In this document: in pieces, positions 26,055-35,228 of the stretch
Layout: each line of letters opens with the position of its first letter
How positions within the stretch are numbered: the first letter of the stretch is position 1
Origin: Sphingopyxis sp. 113P3
Lineage (GTDB): Bacteria; Pseudomonadota; Alphaproteobacteria; Sphingomonadales; Sphingomonadaceae
DNA length: 64,000 bases
Assembly: GCF_001278035.1 (NCBI RefSeq)
Contig: NZ_CP009452.1
Coordinates: forward strand, 3,939,501 to 4,003,500
Direction: 5' to 3'
Notes under the pieces: generated by a model
Database searches by the model: none
What the model saw: only the letters and a program-made list of their open reading frames with translations
Told to the model about the DNA's origin: nothing
Translations under genes and position numbers: made by a program

Positions 26055-26899
26055 CAATATCCCCTGAAGTTGACGGGGCGCTTCTCCACGAAGGCAGCAA
26101 CCCCTTCCTTGACGTCATCGGTCTTGCCATTGATCTCCTGTGCCATCGCTTCGGCGAGGAAGGCGGCCTGGCGATCGCTGTCGAGCGAGGCGTTCAACAG
26201 ACGCTTCGACAGGCCGATCGCCGTCGTCGCGCCTCCCGCTAGGCGTCCAACCAGTTCGTCAGCCTCGACAGCCAGTTTTTCCGCGGCGCAAACACGATTG
26301 ACCATACCGAGCGCGAGCGCATCGCGCGCCGTCAAGCGGTCCCCGAGAAAGGCAAGTTCCTTGGCCTTCTGCAAGCCAACGCGCCGCGGCAGGAGATAAG
26401 CCCCCGCCGCATCCAGCGCGAGGCCCCGCAGCACGAACGGCTGCGAGAACCAAGCCTCTTCAGCGGCGGCGACCAGGTCGCAGGCGAGTGCGAGATGGGC
26501 GCCCATGCCGGCCGCCGGGCCCTGCACCGCCGCAACGACCGGCTTGCCGCAGTCGAGCACCGCCGCAATGAGCCGCTGCGCTCCCCCGAGCATCGTCCGC
26601 ATCGTCATCCCGACCGGCCGTGGGGTCGCCATCGCGCTCGACATGCGGCCGACATCGGCGCCCGAACAGAAGTGCTTGCCGGTCGATTGCAGCAGCACGG
26701 CGCGAATCTCGACATCCGTATCGGCCTCGGCAAGCAGCGCGATCAGCCGTTCGCGACCCTCTGCGGCGATCGCGTTCGCGCGGTCGGGCCGATTGAGCGT
26801 GATGCGCAGGACGCCGTTGGCGACCTCGCCCAACACCATGTCGGTCGCACTCTCTTCCAACGCCATTCCTCCGCGCTTCTCAAGCCGTTGTCCAAACAT
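26054..26899 (-). CDS. Enoyl-CoA hydratase/isomerase (crotonase family)
   Basis: The 281-residue protein has the crotonase segments GKHFCSGADVGRM and QGPAAGMGAHLALACDL. The usual catalytic-region glutamate is not obvious in FVLRGLALDAAGAYLLPR, so isomerase or another crotonase activity is as likely as hydration. A downstream ATG at 26866 with a closely spaced GGAGGA is an alternative start. It heads the four-gene minus-strand operon and is divergent from the thiolase-like gene. Confidence 0.85.
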   Translation of the reverse strand: MFGQRLEKRGGMALEESATDMVLGEVANGVLRITLNRPDRANAIAAEGRERLIALLAEADTDVEIRAVLLQSTGKHFCSGADVGRMSSAMATPRPVGMTMRTMLGGAQRLIAAVLDCGKPVVAAVQGPAAGMGAHLALACDLVAAAEEAWFSQPFVLRGLALDAAGAYLLPRRVGLQKAKELAFLGDRLTARDALALGMVNRVCAAEKLAVEADELVGRLAGGATTAIGLSKRLLNASLDSDRQAAFLAEAMAQEINGKTDDVKEGVAAFVEKRPVNFRGY

Positions 26900-27002
26900 G
26901 GCCTAGCGAGGGTCCACCGCGCTCGACGAGTCCCCATTACGGTGACAGTCAGTAGGGTATGAATGGCCTATGAATGCCATGATCAATCGAAGGGGACATT
27001 GC
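26900..27002. promoter_or_regulatory. Divergent promoter region between crotonase and SCPx thiolase genes
   Basis: The 103-base gap carries the promoters of both transcription units of the second thiolase/DUF35 module. AAGGGG at 26990-26995 is the ribosome site for the start at 27003. No clear operator was recognised. Confidence 0.35.
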
Positions 27003-28148
27003 ATGGGTCGGCGAGTTGCAATTGCGGGCGTAGGATTGTCGGGACAGCCCGGATCGCCCGAGGCGACACCATATGCGCTGCACGCCCAGGCCTCGCGCGC
27101 GGCGATTGAGGAGGCTGGCTTGAAACCATCGGACATCGACGGGTTTGCCTCGGCGGGCCTCGGCGCGCTGCAACCGCTCGAAGTCGCCGAATATATGGGG
27201 CTGAGACCGCGCTGGATCGACTCGACGGGCGTCGGCGGCGCGACCTGGGAAGTCATGGCCGCCCACGCCGCCGACGCAATCGCCGAGGGACATGCCGACG
27301 TCATTCTGCTGGCCTATGGATCGACCGCACGAACCGATCTCAAGCGGAAGCTACGCACCGCAAGCCTGTCGTGGGGCACGCGCGGACCAAGTCAGTTCGA
27401 AGCGCCTTTCGGGCATACGCTGATTTCCAAATATGCGATGGCCGCGCGGCGTCACATGTACGAATATGGCACCACGCTGGAGCAGATGGCGGAGATCGCG
27501 GTTTCGGCCCGCTATAATGCGAGCCTCACCCCCTTCGCTGCCTATCGCGAGCCGATCGAGATCGCCGAGGTGCTCGACGGCCCCATGATCGCCGATCCCT
27601 TTACCAAGCTGCAATGCTGCATCCGCTCCGATGGCGGCGCCGCGGTCGTCATGGTGGCGGAGGACCGTATTGCCGACCTCGCGGTCAAGCCGGTTTGGGT
27701 TCTCGGCAGCGCGGAGGCCGGCTCGCACGTTTCGATGAGCCAGTGGGACGACTTTACCACGTCGCCGGCGGCAATGACCGGCCCGGTCGCCTTCGCACGC
27801 GCCGGCATTCGTCCGGACGAGATCGATGTTGCCCAGATCTACGACGCCTTCACCTACATGGCGCTGATCACGCTCGAGGATCTCGGCTTCTGTGCAAAAG
27901 GCGAAGGTGGCGCCTTTGTCGAAGGCGGTCGTCTTCGCGTGGACGGCGCGCTACCGGTCAACACCGACGGCGGCGGCCTTTCCGCGTGCCACCCGGGCAT
28001 GCGGGGACTCTTCCTGCTGGTCGAGGCCGCGCGCCAGCTGCGCGGCGGCTGCGGCGCGCGCCAGGTGCAAGACGCGAAGCTCGCCTGCGTCAGCGGAACC
28101 GGCGGATGGTTCTGCTCGAGTGGCACGATGATTCTCGGCGCCGACTGA
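27003..28148 (+). CDS. SCPx/Ltp-type thiolase-like protein (probable retro-aldolase)
   Basis: The 381-residue protein begins MGRRVAIAGVGLSGQPG and has the thiolase-like fold. At the nucleophile position it reads STGVGGATWEVM with no cysteine, so thiolysis is unlikely. QIYDAFTYMALIT and NTDGGGLSACHPGMRG match the C-terminal half of Ltp-type aldolases. The ATG at 27003 has GAAGGGGA eight bases upstream; an ATG at 26970 lacks one. With the DUF35 gene across the divergent promoter it forms a second thiolase/DUF35 pair, next to a hydratase and dehydrogenase that would make the beta-hydroxy or beta-keto acyl-CoA substrate. Confidence 0.85.
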   Translation: MGRRVAIAGVGLSGQPGSPEATPYALHAQASRAAIEEAGLKPSDIDGFASAGLGALQPLEVAEYMGLRPRWIDSTGVGGATWEVMAAHAADAIAEGHADVILLAYGSTARTDLKRKLRTASLSWGTRGPSQFEAPFGHTLISKYAMAARRHMYEYGTTLEQMAEIAVSARYNASLTPFAAYREPIEIAEVLDGPMIADPFTKLQCCIRSDGGAAVVMVAEDRIADLAVKPVWVLGSAEAGSHVSMSQWDDFTTSPAAMTGPVAFARAGIRPDEIDVAQIYDAFTYMALITLEDLGFCAKGEGGAFVEGGRLRVDGALPVNTDGGGLSACHPGMRGLFLLVEAARQLRGGCGARQVQDAKLACVSGTGGWFCSSGTMILGAD

Positions 28149-28400
28149 GTACGAATTTGCCGTAGCGGACTCCAGCCATAGCAAATTCCAATAGCAGGCA
28201 GCATGCCAAGCCGCGCGCGCGCGCGGCTGCAACTTGCCATGATAACGGCGACGTCGAAACTGGCTGGGCAGCCGTTGTCGATACGCCGAAAGGATGCGCG
28301 CGGCAGGTCCGGTACGCGCACTCGACAAGGCGCGTCGATGTGGACGATACTGTCTCCGGCCATGAACAAGCCCGACAACGGGCCGACAGGAGAGGCAGCC

Positions 28401-29186
28401 TTGAACGCAATCGCTATCATGCAGACACCCCGGACTCAGACGCTTGCCGGAGTCGTCAATGCGCTCGGGACGGACGAATTCGAAGGCGAGACGCTACGTT
28501 TCCTGAACACGATGTCGGGCGCAGAGCATTATTGCGTCTATCGTCTTCGCGACGGACGACCGCAGTTTCTGGGCGGCGCGAGTGTCAGAGGCACGCACGC
28601 CATGCGCCATCGCAGTGCCGAAAAGCGCTGGCCGGAAAGATCTTTCATTGAGTTGCACCAAGCCGACGAAGTTGCACGCTCATCTGACAACGCCTTGATG
28701 TTTCGCGACGATATCGAACAGGTCGCTGATCCGACGCTGCATTCGGCGCTTGAGCATTTTCGTATCGTCGATCGGGTGATGGTATGCGGGCGTGCCGTTG
28801 ACGACCTCTACGCGCTCTCGGTGATGCGGTCGCGCGAATCGGGGCAGTTCGCCGAGCAGGAACTGCACGGTCTTGCCGAACATGCCGACATGCTCGTCGC
28901 AGCTTGCGCGAAACACGCGGCACTGCACTGGGATTGTGCCAAAACCATCGCCCATTTTGCTTCTGTCGAGGTCATCGAAGCCAATCTTCGAGCCAGCGAT
29001 TGGGGTCTGTCGGAACGCGAGTTGCAAGTGAGCGCCCGCATATTGTTCGGCATCTCCGCCTATGGGATCTCCATCGATCTCGGACTGGGCGAGGAAACGA
29101 TCGCGACGTACCGCAAGCGGCTATATGCGCGGCTGCGGATCGGCGGGCGGCACGAGTTGATGCAGCGTTATCTGACACTGCTGTAG
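28401..29186 (+). CDS. LuxR-type transcriptional regulator (helix-turn-helix at C-terminus)
   Basis: The C-terminal 65 residues, from LSERELQVSARILFG through EETIATYRKRLYARLRI, form a LuxR/FixJ-type DNA-binding domain. The N-terminal about 190 residues have no clear signature; they contain FLNTMSGAEHYCVYRLRDG, suggestive of a PAS- or autoinducer-like sensor fold. The TTG at 28401 is proposed because AGGAGAGG precedes it; ATGs at 28362 and 28338 in the same frame are alternatives. It lies between the thiolase-like gene and a LysR gene on the same strand. Confidence 0.7.
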   Translation: MNAIAIMQTPRTQTLAGVVNALGTDEFEGETLRFLNTMSGAEHYCVYRLRDGRPQFLGGASVRGTHAMRHRSAEKRWPERSFIELHQADEVARSSDNALMFRDDIEQVADPTLHSALEHFRIVDRVMVCGRAVDDLYALSVMRSRESGQFAEQELHGLAEHADMLVAACAKHAALHWDCAKTIAHFASVEVIEANLRASDWGLSERELQVSARILFGISAYGISIDLGLGEETIATYRKRLYARLRIGGRHELMQRYLTLL

Positions 29187-29223
29187 CGGCGATAGCCGCG
29201 GGAGAGCGACGAGGAAACGGACC

Positions 29224-30207
29224 ATGGACGAGGGGCAGCTGCGCGCCTTTCTGACGATCGGCGAATTCCATTCGATCACGAAGGCAGCCGACGAACTCGG
29301 ACTCGCCCAGCCTTCGCTGAGCCAGCAGCTGCTGCGCCTGGAGGATGAGCTCGGCGCGAAATTGTTCGATCGAACATCACGCGGCGTGTCGATGACGCCG
29401 GAAGGCGAAGTGTTCAAAACGCATGCCGAAGCCATCCTGCTGTCTACCCGCCTCGCGCGCGAAGAGGTTCGCCGGTCAGCCACCGGCCTGGTCGGCGAAG
29501 TTTCGATCGGGATGCCGATCTCGCTTGGGGAGCTGATCGCCCCCGATATCGTTCGCGCCGTGCAGCATGAACTGCCCGGCGTGAAGCTGCGCTTGCGCCT
29601 GGCCTTCGCAAGCGACCTCACGCGCTGGCTCGAAAAAGGCATGCTCGATGCGAGCCTGGTCTATTATTCGGACGATCTTTCCTATCTTCGGGTCGAGCAT
29701 ATCGCGGACGAGATGTTGTTCATCATCGGTCCGCCCGACGCGTTCGGCTCGGTAGATCATCGCGGTATCGCCCTCGAACCAATCCATGCCGAGAGTCTGC
29801 GTCACGTCGATCTGCTGCTGCCGCCCATGTCGAAGGGACTCAAGCGCCGGTTCAACCAGCAGCAGCATGGCGAGGCAATCCGGCTCTCGGTGCGCAGCGA
29901 AATCGATTCGCTGCCGATTCTCAAAGCACTGCTCCTGGACGGTGCCGGTTATTCCCTGCTGCCCTATCTGGCCGTCCGTGACGAGCTGCGCAGCGGGCAA
30001 CTTTCGGCGGCGCCGGTCAGCGGCATGGATCTCAACTTGCCCTTCGCTCTGGTTCGGGCCGGACGGCGCCCTCCCGCCGCCTTGCCGGCAGTGGAAGCGA
30101 TCGTTCGCAGCAAGCTCGAGGAGCTGCGGCGGAATGGCGAATGGCTGGTCGATCAGCCCTTACGTCCACCTGTCACATCTCCAGACGTTGCTGAAACTTT
30201 AGCGTGA
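29224..30207 (+). CDS. LysR-family transcriptional regulator
   Basis: The 327-residue protein has the LysR helix-turn-helix MDEGQLRAFLTIGEF then SITKAADELGLAQPSLSQQL and a periplasmic-binding-like effector domain. It is closely similar in its first 60 residues to the LysR at 48315-49265. Its 3' end overlaps the convergent flavin hydroxylase gene by 35 bases, so it probably regulates the meta-cleavage operon next to it or the operons around 28 kb. Confidence 0.9.
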   Translation: MDEGQLRAFLTIGEFHSITKAADELGLAQPSLSQQLLRLEDELGAKLFDRTSRGVSMTPEGEVFKTHAEAILLSTRLAREEVRRSATGLVGEVSIGMPISLGELIAPDIVRAVQHELPGVKLRLRLAFASDLTRWLEKGMLDASLVYYSDDLSYLRVEHIADEMLFIIGPPDAFGSVDHRGIALEPIHAESLRHVDLLLPPMSKGLKRRFNQQQHGEAIRLSVRSEIDSLPILKALLLDGAGYSLLPYLAVRDELRSGQLSAAPVSGMDLNLPFALVRAGRRPPAALPAVEAIVRSKLEELRRNGEWLVDQPLRPPVTSPDVAETLA

Positions 30208-31795
30208 CCGCATCGAGGTCGTCATCGCCCCCGACTGCCGCGACATAGCGATCCGGCCGAAGGATCACGAACCGGATCGATGGCCTGAGCCGACGCCAGT
30301 CGCGAAACGCTCCCATCAGGTCCTCGATCACGACGGATTCGCTCGGTCCGTGCTCGGCGCGCGAAGGCCGGACCTCGACCAGAGCGGCGCCCAATGCCCG
30401 CCAAAACGCCTGCGCGGGCTCCGACATCGCCGCCGCCGGGTCGCGACCGATACCGATAACGGCGAACCACGGGCCGATTGCATCGTCCAGCCTGACCTGG
30501 CGCCGATCGCTCGTCTCGACCAATGGCTGCATGAACATCCGGCCGACAACGGCTTCGCCCGCGCCACTGCCGGGATCGAGGACGAGACCTTCGGTATATC
30601 GCGGCATCGGTTTGAACTTCATCTGCAGCACATAATCTCGCAGCTGCGGGAGGTGCTGCACGAGCCGGAAGAACAGGTCGCGTGCGACCTCCAGGATCCG
30701 TGAACCGGGCGCATAGAGACGGCCGAACATCGTCGCGATATTGACCATCTTGCGGGCATGGTCGCGACGCTCGGCTTCATAGCTGTCCAGCAGGCCCGGC
30801 CCCGCGGTACCACGGATCACCGCGGCCAGCTTCCAAGCGAGATTGGTGGCATCGCGCAGTCCGGAATTCATACCCTGGCCGAAGAACGGCGGCTGAAGGT
30901 GTGCTGCGTCTCCGGCGAGGAAGACGCGGCCAACCTGAAAACGATCGGCAATGCGCGAATGATGGCGATAAACGCGCGCGCGCAGCACGGTGGCGCGCCG
31001 CGCGCCCGGCCCGTAAAACAGCTGGAGGCGCCGTTCAAGATTGACGGGCTCGACGGCCTCCTCGTCGCTCTCGGTCTCCGGAAGACGGAACTCGAAGCGT
31101 CGATGCCCATAGGGCAGCGCGATCGACATGCGCGGACGATGGCGGTGCGTGAACACGCTCGAATAGGGTGAGTCGAGATCGTCGTTGCGCATGTCGACCA
31201 CCAGCCAGCGCGCTGCGTCCGTCGTTCCTTCAAGCTTTACGCCGGTCAGCCCGCGTACCGCGCTGCGGCCGCCGTCCGCGCCGACGAGATAATTGCTGCG
31301 CACGGCATAGAAGGAACCATCGGCGCGATCGATAGTCGCGGTGACGCCAGCGTCGCCCTGGGCCAGATCGCGCAGCGTCTCGCCGGTGCGCAGCGAGACA
31401 TTTCCATATCGATCCAGGCCACGCCGCAAGGTGCGCTCGGCAAGCGGTTGAATGAACAGGTTGCGTCGGCTCCAGCCATAGGGCTGCTCCTGCGGATGGA
31501 CGTGCGCGAAACACCATCCGCCCGCCGTGTGGTAACGCGCCGGCACATTGCGGATCATGTCGGCGAGCAGCGGCTCGGCGAGTCCGACCGTCTGGAACGA
31601 GCGGAGCGCCTCGTCATCCATGCCGACGGCGCGCGGATAGTCCAGAATGTCGGACGAGCTATCGAGAATCAGCGTTCTGATTCCATGCAGCCCGAGGTGA
31701 TTTGCCAGCGTGACCCCGCACGGGCCGGCTCCCACGACGACAATGTCGAATTGCTCTTCTGCAGGTTCAGCATCGGCCGGCACGCTGGACTCCAT
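30173..31795 (-). CDS. FAD-dependent aromatic hydroxylase (MhpA-like)
   Basis: The 540-residue protein has the FAD motif DIVVVGAGPCGVTLANHLG, the DG motif YLVGADGGRSAVRG and the second FAD site VFLAGDAAHLQPPFFGQGMN. Together with its length this fits 3-(3-hydroxyphenyl)propionate hydroxylase (MhpA, about 554 residues), which ortho-hydroxylates a phenol to a catechol with NADH. It is the last gene of the operon with extradiol dioxygenase, hydrolase and aldehyde dehydrogenase, so it would feed a catechol to that dioxygenase. The exact phenol is not known. Confidence 0.9.
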   Translation of the reverse strand: MESSVPADAEPAEEQFDIVVVGAGPCGVTLANHLGLHGIRTLILDSSSDILDYPRAVGMDDEALRSFQTVGLAEPLLADMIRNVPARYHTAGGWCFAHVHPQEQPYGWSRRNLFIQPLAERTLRRGLDRYGNVSLRTGETLRDLAQGDAGVTATIDRADGSFYAVRSNYLVGADGGRSAVRGLTGVKLEGTTDAARWLVVDMRNDDLDSPYSSVFTHRHRPRMSIALPYGHRRFEFRLPETESDEEAVEPVNLERRLQLFYGPGARRATVLRARVYRHHSRIADRFQVGRVFLAGDAAHLQPPFFGQGMNSGLRDATNLAWKLAAVIRGTAGPGLLDSYEAERRDHARKMVNIATMFGRLYAPGSRILEVARDLFFRLVQHLPQLRDYVLQMKFKPMPRYTEGLVLDPGSGAGEAVVGRMFMQPLVETSDRRQVRLDDAIGPWFAVIGIGRDPAAAMSEPAQAFWRALGAALVEVRPSRAEHGPSESVVIEDLMGAFRDWRRLRPSIRFVILRPDRYVAAVGGDDDLDAVTLKFQQRLEM

Positions 31796-31814
31796 CGCTC
31801 GGATGCAACCGCGA

Positions 31815-33275
31815 TCAGCCGTGACGATGAATGATCGTCTTCATCGTCGACAGCTCGTGCATCGCGGCGAGGCCCTTCTCGCGACCATGGCCCGAGCGCT
31901 TCACGCCCCCAAAGGGCAACTCGATTCCCCCGCCCGCCGCAAAGCCGTTGATATATACTTGTCCGGCCCGGATCTTCCGCGCGAGCCGCATGGCGCGGCC
32001 GCCATCGGAGGTCCAGACGCCGGCCAGAAGGCCGAACTCGCTGTCATTCGCCAGACGCAACGCGTCCGCCTCGTCCTCGAACGGCATCACGCAGAGCACC
32101 GGTCCGAACACCTCCTCGCGCGCCAACGCATTGTCGGGAGGAACGGGACCGTAGAGGCGAGGCGGAATGTAGAAGCCCCCGGCCGGCACCGCAGCGTCGA
32201 CCGTCCCTTCAGCGAGCAAGGCGATGCCGTCCGCCTTTGCCTGTTCGCAATAGCGCTCCACCCGCTGCTGCTGTCGCGCGTTGATGACTGGCCCCAGATC
32301 CAGGTTCATCTCCGGCGTGCCGGCACGCAGCTTTCCAAAGCCGTCCGCGATCGCAGCCACGAGCCGATCGAAATGCGCGCGCTCGACCAGCACGCGCGAG
32401 CCGGCCGAGCAGGTCTGACCGGCATTGTTGACGATGCCGTTGACGATCGCCGGGATCGCCAGCGAAAGATCCGCGTCGCCGAACAGTAGATGCGGCGATT
32501 TGCCACCCAGCTCCAATGTGCAGCCGATCGCGCGCCGTGCCGCGGCGACCTGGATCAGTTCCCCGACGCCGGGGCTGCCGGTAAAGGCGATATAGTCGAT
32601 GTCGCCATGAGCGCTGAGCGCTGCGCCGGTGACAGAACCCCGGCCGGGCAGCACGGCCAGCGCACCGGCCGGAAAGCCGGCCTCGGCCGCAAGCTGCGCC
32701 ATGCGCAGCACCGAAAGACACGCATCCTCGGCCGGCTTCACCACTGCCGCGTTGCCGACCGCAAGCGAGGGCGCGACATTGCGCCCGAACATCTGCGCAG
32801 GATAGTTCCAAGGAATAATATGCGCGACCACGCCGTGCGGCTCGCGCTCCGTGGCAACGAAGAACTCGTTGAAATAAGGTATGGTCTCGCCGTGCAATTT
32901 GTCTGCTGCACCGGCGTAGAATTCGAAATAGCGCGCGGCGGCGGCGATGTCTGCGCGCGCCTGACCAAGCGGCTTGCCTGTATCGCGCGCTTCGAGCGCG
33001 ACGAGCTCCTCGGCATGATCCAGAATCCCGCGCGACAACCGCGCGAGCAGCCGCCCCCGCTCATATCCCGGCAGTCGGCCCCATTCGCCCGATTCCAGCG
33101 CCTGTCGTCCCGCAGCGACCGCGGCATCGATCTCCACCTCGCCCGCCTCGGCGATTTCGGTGAACGCAATGCCGTCGGAAGGGGCGAGGACCGGCACGCT
33201 GCTGCCGCTCGCCACTGGAACGACCTCGTTTGCGATGAAGGCGCCCCGCACCAACCCCTCTGGGTTGCTCGACAT
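31815..33275 (-). CDS. NAD(P)-dependent aldehyde dehydrogenase
   Basis: The 486-residue enzyme has the general-base motif ELGGKSP with E255 and the catalytic cysteine C289 in NNAGQTCSAGSR, plus the cofactor segment IIPWNYPAQMFG. It oxidises an aldehyde to an acid. TTGGAG lies upstream of the ATG at 33275; a TTG at 33290 is an unlikely start. In a meta-cleavage operon it may act like a hydroxymuconic-semialdehyde dehydrogenase, as an alternative to hydrolytic cleavage, or on a side-chain aldehyde. Confidence 0.88.
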   Translation of the reverse strand: MSSNPEGLVRGAFIANEVVPVASGSSVPVLAPSDGIAFTEIAEAGEVEIDAAVAAGRQALESGEWGRLPGYERGRLLARLSRGILDHAEELVALEARDTGKPLGQARADIAAAARYFEFYAGAADKLHGETIPYFNEFFVATEREPHGVVAHIIPWNYPAQMFGRNVAPSLAVGNAAVVKPAEDACLSVLRMAQLAAEAGFPAGALAVLPGRGSVTGAALSAHGDIDYIAFTGSPGVGELIQVAAARRAIGCTLELGGKSPHLLFGDADLSLAIPAIVNGIVNNAGQTCSAGSRVLVERAHFDRLVAAIADGFGKLRAGTPEMNLDLGPVINARQQQRVERYCEQAKADGIALLAEGTVDAAVPAGGFYIPPRLYGPVPPDNALAREEVFGPVLCVMPFEDEADALRLANDSEFGLLAGVWTSDGGRAMRLARKIRAGQVYINGFAAGGGIELPFGGVKRSGHGREKGLAAMHELSTMKTIIHRHG

Positions 33276-33300
33276 AGTATGAAACTCCAATTTGCCGTGG

Positions 33301-34185
33301 TCAGCCGGGGATCGGTTCGCCGCGAAGAAACGCCAGGTTGGCCCGATTGAAAATCTCCGGTGCCTCGTAATGCGCCCAGTGCTTGACCTTTTCGATCGTC
33401 AGCGTGCGCACGTCGGCAGCGAGCTCGGCGATGCGCCGTCCGGTCGTGGTATAGTCCGCATTGTCGTCGGGCGCGATGATGATGAAGATCGGCGCCTTAA
33501 CGCCGCGCCATTCCTCTTCCGTCACGAGATTTCTGCGCCGCACCTCCTCGTTCTGCAGCACGAGGATATGCCCCATCGCCATCTTCATGTCGGGTTCGAG
33601 ATAGATCGCCTGACGGAGCTGAATCAGGTCGGGGATCCGATCCTCCTCCTTATAGAGGATCGAGTTGAAGACCGGCTTGATGTTCTCCCAGCTCGGATCG
33701 TCGACGGCCGCGTTGCGGACCGATTTGGTCCGGGACATCGTCGCATTGTTGATGATCAGGCCCGACGGCGCGAGCAGGGTGAGCTTTTCGACACGCTCCG
33801 GATGGTCGACCACCAGGCGGCTCGTAACCCAGGCGCCCAGCGACACGCCGATGAACGAGGCCTTTTCGATCTCCAACGCCTTCATGAATGCGAGCACGTG
33901 ATTGACGTAGAAGCCTATCTCATAGGGTTCGTTGGGCCGGTCACTGAAGCCGCTGCCCGCCAGATCGATTGCAAGACAGCGGAATTCCCGCGCGTGGCTT
34001 TCGAGCGTGGCGCAGAAGCATTCCCAACTGCTGCCGGTGCCGTGAATCATGATCACGGGCGGCGCGTCCTTGGGTCCAGCATCGACATATCGGGTGCGGA
34101 TGCCACCAGCATCGACATAGCTCTGACAAAAGTCGAGCTTCATCAGATGGCCCCAAATGCTGCGGTGGCGATAGTCGTCGGTCAT
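33301..34185 (-). CDS. Alpha/beta hydrolase, meta-cleavage-product C-C hydrolase (MhpC/BphD-like)
   Basis: The 294-residue protein has the oxyanion segment VIMIHGTGSSWECF, nucleophile S115 in FIGVSLGAWV, an acidic residue in FIIIAPDDNADY and the late histidine H269 in VKHWAHYEAPEIF. The layout matches hydrolases that split the C-C bond of extradiol ring-cleavage products. Its ATG at 34185 overlaps the dioxygenase stop (ATGA), so dioxygenase and hydrolase are coupled. An upstream start would only add sequence that is antisense-like and overlaps the dioxygenase gene. Confidence 0.88.
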   Translation of the reverse strand: MTDDYRHRSIWGHLMKLDFCQSYVDAGGIRTRYVDAGPKDAPPVIMIHGTGSSWECFCATLESHAREFRCLAIDLAGSGFSDRPNEPYEIGFYVNHVLAFMKALEIEKASFIGVSLGAWVTSRLVVDHPERVEKLTLLAPSGLIINNATMSRTKSVRNAAVDDPSWENIKPVFNSILYKEEDRIPDLIQLRQAIYLEPDMKMAMGHILVLQNEEVRRRNLVTEEEWRGVKAPIFIIIAPDDNADYTTTGRRIAELAADVRTLTIEKVKHWAHYEAPEIFNRANLAFLRGEPIPG

Positions 34186-35114
34186 GCAAATTCCCCATCG
34201 AAAGCGGTGATGCAGCCCATCCCTGTGATCCAGGTGGGCACAGGTCCGTAGTCGGCTGTGTGCGCCGGCCCGCCCCACGCGCCCAGCGCGGCGATCCATG
34301 CACGGATTTCCTGTCCCCCCACGCCTCCGTCGGCGAGCACCGCGGCATTGTCGAGCGCCAGCACCGGAGCGAGATCGCCCGAGCGCATGCACGACAGCAG
34401 CCAGCGGTCCCACACCTCGTTGATCGGGCCGGTCCCGCCGCTTTCGCGACGCTTGCGCGAGGATTCCTCACGCTGCGCATTGAACTGCTCGACGCGGGGG
34501 CGCCCGTTGATCAGATAGTCGCGCATCTCCGGCGCGACCGTCGGATCGGACGGCGAAATGGAAGGCGGCGAGTGCGACAGTCCGCCCGAACCGACCACGA
34601 GCGCGCGTCCCTGTGCGGGGAACGAGCGGATGGCGTTGCCCACCGCCCGCCCGAACGCGTAGCATCGCGCCAAAGTGGGCAGTGGCGCGCCCCCCGAGCT
34701 GATCATGATCGGCACCACAGGCGTCTGCAGTTCGGGCGTCAGCGCAGCGATGGGCTGGCTGATGCCATGGTCGATGCCCATCCTGTACGACAATGCGGGA
34801 TCGAAGCCGGCCGAGAGAACTTGTTTGGCGATATGGGCAGCGAAATCGGGTCTGATCGGCAATTCGCCCTTGGGCGATCCAAAGTCGCCAAATCCGATCA
34901 CTTTCTCGAGTCCGATGCAGAAGGCCGGCATGAGGTCGAAGAAAAAGTTTCGGACATGATCCGGACCGAACACCACGAGCACGTCGGGCTTGACGCGCGC
35001 GACGAGGTCGCGGGCGCGAAACACCGCATCGACATAGGGCTTTGGCGCGCCCTCCAGTGCTTCAAGATTCCAGGACGGCGAGTGCGACATACTCACCATC
35101 CCCACCAGTTCCAT
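34182..35114 (-). CDS. mhpB: LigB-type extradiol catechol dioxygenase (MhpB-like)
   Basis: The 310-residue protein matches the class III (LigB) extradiol dioxygenase MhpB in length (about 314) and motifs: H11 in SMSHSPSW, H53 in FGPDHVRNFFFD, H116 in MGIDHGISQP and H181 in GSGGLSHSPP. H116 and H181 correspond to the two acid/base histidines of MhpB. The shared MPxFCIG and GDFGSxxGELP segments and the C-terminal TWITGMGC also fit. It cleaves a catechol next to the hydroxyls using Fe(II). GAGGG precedes the ATG, and it is the first gene of the meta-cleavage operon. Confidence 0.92.
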   Translation of the reverse strand: MELVGMVSMSHSPSWNLEALEGAPKPYVDAVFRARDLVARVKPDVLVVFGPDHVRNFFFDLMPAFCIGLEKVIGFGDFGSPKGELPIRPDFAAHIAKQVLSAGFDPALSYRMGIDHGISQPIAALTPELQTPVVPIMISSGGAPLPTLARCYAFGRAVGNAIRSFPAQGRALVVGSGGLSHSPPSISPSDPTVAPEMRDYLINGRPRVEQFNAQREESSRKRRESGGTGPINEVWDRWLLSCMRSGDLAPVLALDNAAVLADGGVGGQEIRAWIAALGAWGGPAHTADYGPVPTWITGMGCITAFDGEFA

Positions 35115-35184
35115 GCCCTCGTTCCCTTCTGCGTTTAGCGACGACCTTCAGCACACCGCACCGATCCTGCTAGGGCAGGCTGTG

Positions 35185-35197
35185 GCTATCCGTTAGC
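35185..35197. promoter_or_regulatory. Small inverted repeat upstream of the meta-cleavage operon
   Basis: GCTA-TCCGT-TAGC is a short inverted repeat in the 114-base gap before the extradiol dioxygenase start. It shares the GCTA core with palindromes upstream of two other catabolic units (39237-39265, 49331-49345) and could be a LysR-type site. The match is short. Confidence 0.25.
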
Positions 35198-35228
35198 GCC
35201 GAGTTGAAGGGCTAAGTATTGCGATCGC

